From NCBI RefSeq assembly GCF_023555005.1, contig NZ_JAMJPJ010000021.1:1-55388 (forward strand): a stretch of 55,388 bases of DNA, given 5' to 3'. This document shows positions 16,306 to 26,556 of the stretch, one piece after another (the first letter of the stretch is position 1; every line of letters begins with the position of its first letter). The translations under genes and the position numbers were made by a program. The notes beneath the pieces were generated by a model that ran no database searches, was not told the origin of the DNA, and worked only from the letters and a program-made list of their open reading frames with translations. The DNA is from Halomonas llamarensis (lineage in GTDB: Bacteria; Pseudomonadota; Gammaproteobacteria; Pseudomonadales; Halomonadaceae).

Positions 16306-17301
16306 ATGGAACTTGTATGTCCTGCTGGTAATCTGCCTGCCCTAAAGCGCGCCGTGGATGAAGGTGCCGATGCTGTCTACTTCGGTTTCCAAAACGCCAC
16401 CAACGCTCGCCAGTTTGCCGGTCTAAACTTCACCGACAAGCGTGCCCGCGAAGGAATCGACTACGCCCATGCGCGTGGCAAACGAGTCTTCTGCGCCATC
16501 AACACCTACCCGCAACCCGATGGCTGGGATATATGGACACGCGCCGTGGATCAAGCAGCAGATCTTGGCGTCGACGCTCTGATCATGGCCGACATGGGGC
16601 TGCTCGACTATGCCGCGCGGCGGCACCCTGACATGGCCCGCCACCTCTCGGTGCAGGGGTCGGCTACCAGTCACGAGGCGCTGCGTTTCTACCACGACCA
16701 CTTCGGTATCAAGCGCGCCGTGCTGCCGCGGGTTCTCTCGATGACCCAAGTGCGTGACCTAGCGAAGCAGAGCCCCGTTGAGCTTGAGGTCTTCGCCTTC
16801 GGCAGCCTATGCATCATGGCTGAGGGGCGCTGTTACCTCTCCTCCTACCTGACGGGTGAATCACCCAACACTCGCGGCGTCTGCTCCCCAGCAGGATATG
16901 TACGCTGGGAAGAGACGCCCGAGGGGCTCGAATCCCGTTTAAATGGCGTACTGATTGATCGCTATGAAAAGGGCGAACGAGCGGGCTACCCGACGTTATG
17001 CAAAGGGCGCTTTGGAGTGAGTGGCGAGTCCTACCATGCCATTGAAGAGCCTACCAGCCTTAATACCCTGGAGCTTTTGCCCGACCTCAGGGAGCTAGGA
17101 ATCAGCGCAGTGAAGATCGAAGGTCGCCAACGCAGTCCCGCCTACGTGTCGAAGGTTGCCGATATCTGGCGTCAGGCCTTGGATCAACTGGAGCAAGCCC
17201 CTGGTCATTTTCATATCGAACCTGCTTGGTTGTCAGGCCTTGGTGAGCTTTCCGAAGGCAGCACCACCACGCTAGGTGCCTACGAGCGCCGCTGGAAATA
17301 G
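16306..17301 (+). CDS. ubiU: UbiU, O2-independent ubiquinone hydroxylase subunit (U32 peptidase family)
   Basis: The 331 aa are exactly the length of E. coli UbiU (YhbU) and similar throughout: the start MELVCPAGNLPALKRAVDEGADAVYFG, then HLSVQGSATSHEALRFY, FGSLCIMAEGRCYLSSYLTGE and SVKIEGRQRSP-like VKIEGRQRSPAYVSKVA. Cysteines in SLCIMAEGRC, GVCSP and LCKGR match the four [4Fe-4S] ligands of the family. With UbiV it forms a heterodimer that hydroxylates ubiquinone precursors using prephenate rather than O2. It is 10 bp upstream of ubiV, with UbiT encoded 10 kb away. Confidence 0.92.
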   Translation: MELVCPAGNLPALKRAVDEGADAVYFGFQNATNARQFAGLNFTDKRAREGIDYAHARGKRVFCAINTYPQPDGWDIWTRAVDQAADLGVDALIMADMGLLDYAARRHPDMARHLSVQGSATSHEALRFYHDHFGIKRAVLPRVLSMTQVRDLAKQSPVELEVFAFGSLCIMAEGRCYLSSYLTGESPNTRGVCSPAGYVRWEETPEGLESRLNGVLIDRYEKGERAGYPTLCKGRFGVSGESYHAIEEPTSLNTLELLPDLRELGISAVKIEGRQRSPAYVSKVADIWRQALDQLEQAPGHFHIEPAWLSGLGELSEGSTTTLGAYERRWK

Positions 17302-17311
17302 GAGAAAGTCC

Positions 17312-18232
17312 ATGTCTATTAACCCAACGTTCAAGCTGTCGCTTGGCCCAGTACTTTTCTACTGGACCCGCGAGCGCTACGCCGATTTTTATCGCGATGC
17401 CGCCGACTGGCCCGTCGAGATCGTCTATTTGGGCGAGTCGGTCTGCTCTCGCAGGCGCGATATGAAGCTCGATGACTGGCTCGGAATCGGCCGCGAACTG
17501 AAAGAGAGCGGTAAGCAGGTAGTGCTGTCGAGCCAGACACTGATTGAGTCCGAAGCCGACCTGCGAGACTTACGTAAGCTTTGTGACAATGGCGAGCTCA
17601 TGGTAGAAGCCAACGACCAGAGCGCCCTGCAGCGTCTCACTGCCGCTGGCCTGCCATTCGTCGCCGGTGGCGCACTCAACCTCTACAATCCTGCCGCTAT
17701 AAGCGTTTTGGCCCGGAACGGGATGCAGCGTTGGAATGCGCCGGTCGAGATGTCGCGCAACGATCTCGCCCGACTGCTTGACGACTGTCATGCCGAGGGA
17801 CTTGATCAGCCTTGCGAGCTGTTCGCCTATGGGCACCTGCCGCTGGCCTGGTCGTCACGTTGCTTTACCGCGCGGCGCTATCAGAAACCCAAGGACCGCT
17901 GCCAGTTTGTGTGCCAGAAGCACCCAGAAGGCATGACATTGCGCTCTAAGGAGTCACAAGATATCTTCACGCTAAACGGTATCCAGACCCTTTCCAGCGC
18001 CTGCCAGGATCTGCGTCATGAGATTGGTGACATGGCCAATATAGGGGGCGGCGTGGCACGCCTAAGCCCTCGTGCCGAGGGCATGTCCGATGTGGTTGCC
18101 GCCTTCGATGCCGCTCGACGCGGCGAACTCCCTCCCCCCGACCCGCTAACCTTGGTCGAAGCTGAAACCTGCGACGGTTATTGGTACGGCCGCCCCGGCA
18201 TGGCGCATAGCCAAACCGTGAGCCCGTACTAA
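17312..18232 (+). CDS. ubiV: UbiV, O2-independent ubiquinone hydroxylase subunit
   Basis: The protein is 306 aa from ATG 17312, chosen because GGAGA precedes it and UbiV homologues begin near here. It is the partner of UbiU in the U32 family, with the N-terminal LSLGPVLFYWTRERYADFY and the cluster cysteines in SVCSRRRDM and SRCFTARRYQKPKDRCQFVCQ. These motifs are the expected [4Fe-4S] ligand set (one early cysteine, three late). It is translated from the same message as ubiU. After the stop (18230-18232) the strand changes at the porin gene. Confidence 0.92.
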   Translation: MSINPTFKLSLGPVLFYWTRERYADFYRDAADWPVEIVYLGESVCSRRRDMKLDDWLGIGRELKESGKQVVLSSQTLIESEADLRDLRKLCDNGELMVEANDQSALQRLTAAGLPFVAGGALNLYNPAAISVLARNGMQRWNAPVEMSRNDLARLLDDCHAEGLDQPCELFAYGHLPLAWSSRCFTARRYQKPKDRCQFVCQKHPEGMTLRSKESQDIFTLNGIQTLSSACQDLRHEIGDMANIGGGVARLSPRAEGMSDVVAAFDAARRGELPPPDPLTLVEAETCDGYWYGRPGMAHSQTVSPY

Positions 18233-18356
18233 ACAGACGCATATTCTACTCCTAAAAGATCAGCACCAACGCCTCGTGAGCCGCAGCGACATTTTCAGCT
18301 TTCAAAGCGTGAGAGGCCTGAGCTCAGAGGCGGTTAACGATTCATCCGTTATTCCA

Positions 18357-19223
18357 TCAAAAATGCCATTCAAGATTAAGCGTCATGGCATCGGTATCGA
18401 CACCGGGCTTGTCGTGATTACCGAATTTGTTGCGCCAATATTCGTAGCCTACGCCCGCCCACAGTGAGTTCTCTGTGCCCCACGCCATTTTCCCCACGTC
18501 CAGCATCAGGGCGGTGCGCATCAACTGCTCCGGCTTGGTGGAAGTCCCGAAGTAATCATCCCCCTTTTTGCCATTATAGTTGTAGAACCCCTGAAACTTG
18601 AGAGGCAAATCAGCCACCTCAAAGGGCAAGCCCCACGCCAAATTGATCTGGTAATAGGGGTCGAAGGAAATGCTGTTTTGATTCTGTGGCAACCCGCATG
18701 GCGGCAGTCCGCAGTGATTCCACTCACGGCTATACAGCAGGCTAAGATCCAGAAATCCCTTGGGCACATCAAACTTGAATGTCGGCCCGACCAACAGCTG
18801 ACGTTTGCGTGGGGCAAATCCCGTATTCTTGGTATTCAGATCGAAGCCCAACGTCAGTGCCATGTCACGCACCGGGCCGAATGCTATCGGCTCATCGAAA
18901 ACCTTGCCCGCGTGCAATTGGTGACGATACACCAGGTAGGCTTCCATCGCGCCCGCATCACTGTTATTGGCCGGATCTTCATCACCGGACTGAAGAATAT
19001 CCAGGTTGAAGAAATTTTGACCCAGGGAATAACCACTGACATGGGTAAGCTGCAACACATTTTTTTCGATTTTTTCAGGGTTATTAGGCTCCGTGAACTG
19101 GGTGCCATAGCGATAACCCATAAAGGTATCACTCCAGGTAGCCGCTTGAGTCGCCGCTGGTATACAGGCCAGCAGCGCCGCCCCGCTTATCCATTTGGCC
19201 ACTGAGTGGTTGCTTTTCGACAT
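18357..19223 (-). CDS. Outer-membrane channel, Tsx-like nucleoside porin family
   Basis: The protein is 288 aa from ATG 19223. It has a signal peptide ending ACIPAATQA, then alternating aromatic/polar strands of a beta-barrel (WSDTFMGYRYGTQFTEP, NFFNLDILQSGDED, YLVYRHQL, WAGVGYEYWRNKFG) and a terminal aromatic residue (LEWHF), the outer-membrane assembly signature. The strand pattern resembles the Channel_Tsx/outer-envelope family for nucleosides. Sited next to uraD and the purine block, it could admit urate, allantoin or nucleosides, but the substrate is inferred from place only. An ATG further upstream is in frame but not part of the signal peptide. Confidence 0.7.
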   Translation of the reverse strand: MSKSNHSVAKWISGAALLACIPAATQAATWSDTFMGYRYGTQFTEPNNPEKIEKNVLQLTHVSGYSLGQNFFNLDILQSGDEDPANNSDAGAMEAYLVYRHQLHAGKVFDEPIAFGPVRDMALTLGFDLNTKNTGFAPRKRQLLVGPTFKFDVPKGFLDLSLLYSREWNHCGLPPCGLPQNQNSISFDPYYQINLAWGLPFEVADLPLKFQGFYNYNGKKGDDYFGTSTKPEQLMRTALMLDVGKMAWGTENSLWAGVGYEYWRNKFGNHDKPGVDTDAMTLNLEWHF

Positions 19224-19640
19224 GAAAAAACCCTTTTGTTTTATTGTAAGAATCGTATCCGACGCCACTATTTTCGCCGTCGGTTCAATCGCGCCGCTTG
19301 CAGTTATTGCGTATTTTTCGGAACTGACAGGCAGCTCATACAGCCCTTTTTCATGCAGCTGACCATTCACGGCTCAGGCTCGCAGCCTCTCCGCGCAAAC
19401 TTTTCTCACAGACGTTTCTCGCAAACGTTTTCGCAAACATGGGCTTCGCGCAAAACAGCAGTGACTCGCAGTTTCTGATCTAATTTCAGCCTGGCTAAGT
19501 CTCATTTTCAGCTGACATAATCCGGTAAGGAGCCAGGTCTGCCATGAAGTTTTTTTGCCAAAGCATTGTTTTATAGAGTACCGTCACTCCATACTCTTGT
19601 ATACAATAAATACCATCAACACATACAAAAGGAAAGCAAA
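19224..19640. other. Spacer between the Tsx-like porin and uraD
   Basis: This divergent spacer of about 415 bp has no convincing gene. A stretch near 19395-19445 repeats GCAAAC/CGTTT-like words several times without forming a regular array. The uraD-proximal end carries the perfect palindrome TTGTATACAA (19597-19606), whose TATACA core could also be a -10 element. Confidence 0.5.
19597..19606. promoter_or_regulatory. TTGTATACAA operator upstream of uraD
   Basis: This perfect 10-bp palindrome lies 34 bp upstream of the uraD ATG (19641). It fits the TnGT-(AT)-ACnA half-site pattern of FadR/FCD-type GntR regulators, two of which are encoded in this window. Its core could overlap the -10 element, so repression is likely. 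Confidence 0.6.
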
Positions 19641-20174
19641 ATGTCTACCACATTACTCTCCCCTCGTCCTAGCGACCTTGATTTAGGCGACTTCCTGACT
19701 CAGTACGGGGATATTTTCGAACATTCTCCCTGGGTGGCTGAAGGCGCATGGAAACAAGGGCTTACAGCACAAGATAACGACCCGGATGTCTTAGCGGACA
19801 CGATGGGAGAAATACTGCAGCAGGCCGATATCGATCAGCAGATCGCGGTGATTCGTGCCCACCCCGATTTGGCCGGAAAAGCCGCGCTGGCAGGTGAGCT
19901 GACCCAAGATTCCACACGCGAACAAGCCGGTGCGGGACTCGACCAATGCAGCCCCGTTGAGTTTGAACACTTCCAGAACTTGAATCAGGCCTATCAGGAC
20001 AAATTCGGTTTTCCGTTCGTGATCGCGGTAAAGGGGCTTGACCGCTACAACATTTTGGATGCTTTCGAAAAACGTCTCGAAAACGACTTGGCCACCGAGC
20101 GCCGCACGGCAATCGAACAAATCATCAAGATTGCACGCTTTCGCCTACATGCACGTGCCACCGAGTCAGCGTAA
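19641..20174 (+). CDS. uraD: OHCU decarboxylase (UraD)
   Basis: This 177-aa enzyme decarboxylates 2-oxo-4-hydroxy-4-carboxy-5-ureidoimidazoline (OHCU) to (S)-allantoin, the third step of urate breakdown. Family motifs are IRAHPDLAGKAA (catalytic His74), STREQAGAGLDQC (Glu94) and NQAYQDKFGFPFVIAVKG. Length is normal. The ATG at 19641 follows AAAGGAAAG. The other two urate genes, puuD and uraH, are 19-20 kb away on the other strand, but the same operator motif precedes this gene. Next on the strand is aceE. Confidence 0.9.
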   Translation: MSTTLLSPRPSDLDLGDFLTQYGDIFEHSPWVAEGAWKQGLTAQDNDPDVLADTMGEILQQADIDQQIAVIRAHPDLAGKAALAGELTQDSTREQAGAGLDQCSPVEFEHFQNLNQAYQDKFGFPFVIAVKGLDRYNILDAFEKRLENDLATERRTAIEQIIKIARFRLHARATESA

Positions 20175-20275
20175 ATCCTCGCGCGCTTAGCGCTTGTATT
20201 GTCCTTTCAGCCTGAACTGAGCTCGGCCCTTCAGGTTGTGAGGCTTACCCTTTATCGTCATTCGGAGAGACCTCT

Positions 20276-22948
20276 ATGCGTCTGGAGACAACAGAAGACC
20301 TCGATTTGACCGAAACCACGGAATGGATGGATTCCCTGGAGTCGGTATTGGATCGCGAGGGTGAGGATCGTGCCCGCTACCTGATGACCCGCCTGGCGGA
20401 CCGGCTGCGCCGAGACGGGATGAAGGTGCCCTTCTCGGTGACAACCCCGCACCGCAATACGCTTCCCGTTCACCGTGAAGCGCCGATGCCGGGCGATTTG
20501 TTTATGGAGCGCCGCATTCGCTCCTTAATTCGCTACAACGCCATCGCGCAGGTCATTCGTAATAACCGCGCCAAACCCGGTTTGGGCGGCCACATTGCCA
20601 GCTTTATGTCCTCTGCGACGCTTTACGATGTCGGCTTTAACCACTTCTTCCGCGCGCCTAACGGCGATTTTGGCGGTGACCTGGTTTACATTCAGGGGCA
20701 CGTTGCGCCCGGTATTTATGCGCGCTCGTTCTTGGAAGGCCGTCTAAACGAAGCGCAGATGGACAAATTCCGTCAGGAAGTGGATGGCGGTGGTCTCTCG
20801 TCTTATCCGCACCCGTGGCTGATGCCGGATTACTGGCAGTTCCCCACGGTGTCGATGGGCCTGGGGCCGATCATGGCGATCTACCAAGCCCACGTGATGA
20901 AGTACCTGCATTCGCGTGAAATGAAGGACATGCATGATCGCAAGATCTGGTGCTTCATGGGCGATGGCGAATGCGATGAGCCGGAGTCCCTCGGCGCGAT
21001 TTCGCTGGCCGGGCGCGAGAACCTCGACAACCTAATCTTCGTGGTCAACTGCAACCTCCAGCGCCTGGACGGCCCCGTACGCGGCAACGGCCGTATCATG
21101 GATGAGCTGGAAGGGGTGTTCCGCGGCGCGGGCTGGAACGTGCTTAAAGTGGTCTGGGGCCGCCACTGGGACCCGCTGTTCGAGCAAGATAAAAAAGGTG
21201 TGCTGCAAAAGCGCATGGACGAAGCGGTCGACGGCGAGTATCAAAATTACAAGGCCAACGGCGGCGCCTACACCCGCGAACACTTTTTCGGCAAGTACCC
21301 AGAAACCGCCGAGATGGTCAAGGACATGTCCGACGAAGACATCTGGAAGCTCAACCGCGGCGGCCACGATCCGTTCAAGGTGTATGCGGCCTACCACGAA
21401 GCCACCCAGAACGCTGGCGGCAAACCCACCGTGATCTTGGCGCACACCATCAAGGGCTACGGCATGGGGAGCGGTGATGGCGAAGCGGCCAACGAAGCGC
21501 ACCAAGTCAAGAGCATGGAACTTGAGGCGCTGAAGACCTTCCGCGACCGCTTCGGTATTCCGCTGTCCGACGACCAACTCAAAGACGTCCCCTACTACAA
21601 GCCCGAGGACGACTCCCCCGAGCTCAAGTACATGCACCTGCAGCGCGAACGCCTCGGCGGCTACCTGCCCAACCGGCGCAGCGACGTTGAAGCGCTGGAG
21701 ATTCCTGGGCTCGACCACAAGATCTTCGCCTCCCAGACCGGCGGCTCCAAAGGCCGCGAGGTTTCTACTACCATGGCCTTCGTGCGGGTGCTCAACGGCT
21801 TGGTCAAGGACAAATCCCTGGGCAAACGCGTGGTACCCATCATCCCCGATGAAGCGCGCACCTTTGGCATGGAAGGCATGTTCCGCCAGCTGGGCATCTA
21901 CACCTCAGAAGGCCAGCAGTACGAGCCGGTGGATAAAGGCCAGATCATGTTCTACCGCGAGGACAAGCAAGGCCAGATCCTCGAGGAAGGCATTTCCGAG
22001 GCCGGCGCCATGTCCGCCTGGATCGCCGCCGCCACCTCCTACTCGAACAACAACATCACCCTGCTGCCGTTCTACGTCTACTACTCCATGTTCGGCTTCC
22101 AGCGGATTGGTGATTTGGCCTGGGCCGCCGGGGATCTGCAGGCGCGCGGCTTTATGGTCGGCGGCACCGCCGGGCGCACCACGCTCAACGGCGAAGGCCT
22201 GCAGCACCAGGATGGTCACAGCTTGATTCAAGCTTCCACCATCCCCAACTGCCGCAGCTACGACCCGACCTACGCCCACGAAGTGGCGGTTATCCTGCAG
22301 GATGGTCTGAAGCGGATGTTCCAGGATAAGGAAAACTGCTTCTACTACCTGACGGTGATGAACGAGAACTACGAGCAGCCTGCGCTTGAGACCATCCCCG
22401 CCGAGGACATCATCAAGGGCATGTACCTGCTGCGCGAAACGCAAGGCGACAAGGGCCGCGTCCAGCTGCTCGGCTCCGGCACCATTTTGCGTGAAGTCGA
22501 AGCGGCCGCTGAGCTGTTGGCCCAGGATTGGAGCATCGGCGCCGATATCTGGAGCGTCACCAGCTTTAACGAGCTGCGCCGTGACGCCCTGACCGTCGAC
22601 CGCCAGGCCTTTTTGCATCCCAACGACGACCCGGCCACGCCGCACGTCACCCAGTGCCTGAGCGGGCGCGAGGGGCCGGTGATCGCCTCGACCGACTACA
22701 TGAAGCTCTACGCCGACCAGGTCCGCGCTTGGGTACCCAGCGACTATACCGTGCTGGGAACCGACGGTTATGGGCGCTCCGACAGCCGCGAAAAACTGCG
22801 CTACTTCTTTGAAGTGGACCGCCACTTCGTGGTCGTCGCCGCGCTCAAGGCCCTGGCGGATCGCGGCACGATCGAACGCAAGCAGGTTGGGGAAGCGATC
22901 AAGCAGTACGGCATCGACCCCGACAAGCCCAACCCGCTAACCAGCTGA
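20276..22948 (+). CDS. aceE: Pyruvate dehydrogenase E1 component (homodimeric type)
   Basis: This 890-aa thiamine-diphosphate enzyme decarboxylates pyruvate and transfers acetyl to the E2 lipoyl group. The ThDP motif appears as MGDGECDEPES... NLIFVVNCNLQRLDGPVRGN near residues 225-265, and the N-terminal RYLMTRLADRLRRDG region matches AceE. Length is as in E. coli (887 aa). aceF follows 57 bp downstream. No lpd (E3) is visible nearby, so the shared E3 must be encoded elsewhere. Its place at the end of a urate-to-pyruvate gene run is notable; it may be the main PDH or a dedicated copy. Confidence 0.96.
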   Translation: MRLETTEDLDLTETTEWMDSLESVLDREGEDRARYLMTRLADRLRRDGMKVPFSVTTPHRNTLPVHREAPMPGDLFMERRIRSLIRYNAIAQVIRNNRAKPGLGGHIASFMSSATLYDVGFNHFFRAPNGDFGGDLVYIQGHVAPGIYARSFLEGRLNEAQMDKFRQEVDGGGLSSYPHPWLMPDYWQFPTVSMGLGPIMAIYQAHVMKYLHSREMKDMHDRKIWCFMGDGECDEPESLGAISLAGRENLDNLIFVVNCNLQRLDGPVRGNGRIMDELEGVFRGAGWNVLKVVWGRHWDPLFEQDKKGVLQKRMDEAVDGEYQNYKANGGAYTREHFFGKYPETAEMVKDMSDEDIWKLNRGGHDPFKVYAAYHEATQNAGGKPTVILAHTIKGYGMGSGDGEAANEAHQVKSMELEALKTFRDRFGIPLSDDQLKDVPYYKPEDDSPELKYMHLQRERLGGYLPNRRSDVEALEIPGLDHKIFASQTGGSKGREVSTTMAFVRVLNGLVKDKSLGKRVVPIIPDEARTFGMEGMFRQLGIYTSEGQQYEPVDKGQIMFYREDKQGQILEEGISEAGAMSAWIAAATSYSNNNITLLPFYVYYSMFGFQRIGDLAWAAGDLQARGFMVGGTAGRTTLNGEGLQHQDGHSLIQASTIPNCRSYDPTYAHEVAVILQDGLKRMFQDKENCFYYLTVMNENYEQPALETIPAEDIIKGMYLLRETQGDKGRVQLLGSGTILREVEAAAELLAQDWSIGADIWSVTSFNELRRDALTVDRQAFLHPNDDPATPHVTQCLSGREGPVIASTDYMKLYADQVRAWVPSDYTVLGTDGYGRSDSREKLRYFFEVDRHFVVVAALKALADRGTIERKQVGEAIKQYGIDPDKPNPLTS

Positions 22949-23005
22949 CCCGGTGCCCGGCGGGCCAAGCCCGCCGACTCGACACGATTTGGAAGGAGCG
23001 CGACC

Positions 23006-24334
23006 TTGAGTAGCGAAATCATCAAAGTGCCCGACATCGGTGGTGATACCGATGTCGAAATCATCGAGATTGCGGTGTCAGAAGGCGACGTCATTGAAGC
23101 GGAAGACACCCTAATCACCCTGGAATCCGACAAAGCCAGCATGGATGTACCGGCCCCGAAAGGCGGCAAGGTGCTCAAGGTGCTGGTGAAAGAAGGCGAC
23201 AGCGTCTCGGAAGGCGACGACACCGTCGAGCTGGAAATCGAAGGGGGCGGCGATGCCGGTGAAGACGACGCGCCAGCCAAAGAAGACAAACCGCAAGAAC
23301 CGGCGGCCGATGAAGCGCCAGTCGTTGAAAAACCAGCAAAACAAGCACCTTCTTCTGAAGGCACTCCGAGCCCTGAAGCGCAAATGGCGTCCCATAAGCC
23401 CCGCGATGGCAAGCAGGTACACGCCGGTCCCGCGGTGCGCATGTTGGCCCGTGAACTAGGCGTCGATCTTGCCCTGGTCAAGCCCAGTGGCCCAAAGGAG
23501 CGCGTGCTCAAAGAGGACGTGCAGAACTACATCAAGCAGGCGCTGGCCAACAACAGCAGCGCACAAGCGGCGGCTCCTGCGGCAGCGGTAAGTAGCGGCG
23601 GTATTCCGCCGATTCCGGAAGTGGATTTCAGCCAGTTCGGCGAAATCGAAGAAAAGCCCATGGGGCGGCTGCTCAAGATGGGCGCCACCAACCTGCATCG
23701 CAGCTGGCTGAACGTACCCCACGTGACCCAGTTCGACGACGCCGATATCACTGAGCTTGAAGCCTTCCGCAAGGCGATGAAGGCCGAAGCGGAAGCCCAG
23801 GGTGCCAAGCTCACCCCGCTGCCGTTCATGGTCAAGGCTTGTGCCTTTGCCTTGCGCCAGTTCCCGCAGTTCAACGTCAGCCTCAAAGGCGACGGCGAGA
23901 CGCTGGTGTGGAAGCACTATGTCCACATCGGCGTAGCCATGGATACACCGGATGGCCTGATGGTGCCGGTGGTGCGCGATGCCGACAAGAAGTCGTTGAT
24001 CGAGATCGCCCAGGACATGGCAGAGCTGGGCCAAAAGGCCCAGACCAAGAAGCTTAAGCGTGAGGAAATGACCGGCGGTTGCTTCACCATCTCAAGTTTG
24101 GGCTCGATCGGCGGCACGGCGTTCACCCCGATCGTCAACGCGCCAGAAGTGGCGATCTTAGGTGTGTCTAAAGCGCAAATAAAACCGGTATGGGATGGCG
24201 CCACCTTCCAGCCTCGGCTGATGATGCCGCTGTCGCTTTCCTACGATCACCGGGCCATTAACGGTGCGGATGCGGCACGCTTTACGGCTTTCCTGGCAGA
24301 TGCGCTAACGGACATTCGGCGGTTGTTGCTGTAA
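23006..24334 (+). CDS. aceF: Pyruvate dehydrogenase E2, dihydrolipoamide acetyltransferase
   Basis: This 442-aa core of the PDH complex transfers acetyl from lipoate to CoA. It has one N-terminal lipoyl domain with ETLITLESDKASMDVP-type sequence (here EDTLITLESDKASMDVP, lysine near residue 42). An acidic/Ala-Pro linker follows, then an E1/E3-binding domain (AGPAVRMLARELGVDL) and the catalytic domain with SLSYDHRAINGADAARF (His of the DHR motif). Only one lipoyl domain is present, against three in E. coli. A TTG start at 23006 is preceded by GGAAGGAG. Confidence 0.95.
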   Translation: MSSEIIKVPDIGGDTDVEIIEIAVSEGDVIEAEDTLITLESDKASMDVPAPKGGKVLKVLVKEGDSVSEGDDTVELEIEGGGDAGEDDAPAKEDKPQEPAADEAPVVEKPAKQAPSSEGTPSPEAQMASHKPRDGKQVHAGPAVRMLARELGVDLALVKPSGPKERVLKEDVQNYIKQALANNSSAQAAAPAAAVSSGGIPPIPEVDFSQFGEIEEKPMGRLLKMGATNLHRSWLNVPHVTQFDDADITELEAFRKAMKAEAEAQGAKLTPLPFMVKACAFALRQFPQFNVSLKGDGETLVWKHYVHIGVAMDTPDGLMVPVVRDADKKSLIEIAQDMAELGQKAQTKKLKREEMTGGCFTISSLGSIGGTAFTPIVNAPEVAILGVSKAQIKPVWDGATFQPRLMMPLSLSYDHRAINGADAARFTAFLADALTDIRRLLL

Positions 24335-24363
24335 CGGATGCCACAACAATGTGACGCACCCAA

Positions 24364-24395
24364 ACACAAACGGCGCCCGCAGGCGCCGTTTGTGT
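24364..24395. terminator. Bidirectional terminator between aceF and eno
   Basis: ACACAAACGGCGCC (24364-24377) pairs perfectly with GGCGCCGTTTGTGT (24382-24395) around a CGCA loop, a 14-bp stem. aceF ends at 24334 on plus and eno ends at 24416 on minus, so the hairpin sits exactly between convergent genes. No long T-tract follows on either side. Confidence 0.75.
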
Positions 24396-24415
24396 GTAAG
24401 CAAAATGGCTTCCAG

Positions 24416-25720
<1,305 letters not shown>

Positions 25721-25738
25721 TCATTGTTATGTCGGGGA

Positions 25739-26509
25739 TCAAGCCCGGGCTGATTGACCGCCCAAAATGGCCATCAGATCGGTATCAGCAGACCTAGGCG
25801 AAAGGTCAAGCAGGGCTTCCAGGCTATCAAGATGGTGATGTACGCAACGTCGAGCCGCTTCGGCATCGCCGCTAGCCAGATGCATCAACAGCTGGGCATG
25901 GTCACCTTCCAGATAACAGGAAGCCAGGCTGGGACGCTTGTACAGAGCGATAACGATAGAGGTGCGCAAAACCAGGTCGGTAAGCATGGTGCCCAGAATA
26001 CGATTGGAAGCATGCTCGGCAAGCAAGTGATGAATACTCAGGGAGTGCTCGATACGCACGGGCTCGTCTCTTCTGTCATAGGCCTGCCTTTCACCTGTGA
26101 CGTGACGCTCCAACGCCGCCATGGTGGTGGCGTCGAGCTTACCGGCCTGCAGTGCGGCAATTTCCCCCTCGATCAACCTGCGCGCCGAAAATGTCTCGCG
26201 GGTTTCTTCAATCGTGGGTGCCCGAACGCGAGCGACCTGATTGGGACGCTGATCGATGACATGCTCTGCAGCAAGCCGTGTTAGCGCCTTGCGCACGACA
26301 GACCGGCTGACACCGAACACCTCTCCCAGGGTGATTTCGGGTAGTTTGGTGTTCGGCGGCAAACGCTGCATCAATACCGCTGATCGAATATGCTCAACGA
26401 TATCTTGATCGCTGACACGCCCATTCTCGTTGAGTTTGCTCAGAGGTTTGTTGTGCCAGCCAAGGTTCATGGTACTGCTCTCCAGATGATCCTCATCGAA
26501 CTCTCGCAT
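25739..26509 (-). CDS. GntR-family transcriptional regulator (FCD type), in the glycerate/pyruvate operon
   Basis: This 256-aa protein has an N-terminal winged helix (IVEHIRSAVLMQRLPPNTKLPEITLGEVFGVSRSVVRKALTRLAAEHVI) and an all-helical FCD ligand domain. The FCD metal/ligand residues are plausible at ETFSARRLIEGEIA, HLLAEHASNRILG and HAQLLMHLASGD. It sits 30 bp before eno and 48 bp after pyk on the same strand, so it is embedded in glxK-pyk-gntR-eno. The ligand is unknown; a purine-pathway intermediate is the contextual guess. It is one of two candidates for binding TTGTATACAA. Confidence 0.85.
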   Translation of the reverse strand: MREFDEDHLESSTMNLGWHNKPLSKLNENGRVSDQDIVEHIRSAVLMQRLPPNTKLPEITLGEVFGVSRSVVRKALTRLAAEHVIDQRPNQVARVRAPTIEETRETFSARRLIEGEIAALQAGKLDATTMAALERHVTGERQAYDRRDEPVRIEHSLSIHHLLAEHASNRILGTMLTDLVLRTSIVIALYKRPSLASCYLEGDHAQLLMHLASGDAEAARRCVHHHLDSLEALLDLSPRSADTDLMAILGGQSARA

Positions 26510-26556
26510 GTTTATCCCCGACTGACCACATCCGAACCGTGCTTTCCAACCGTGCT

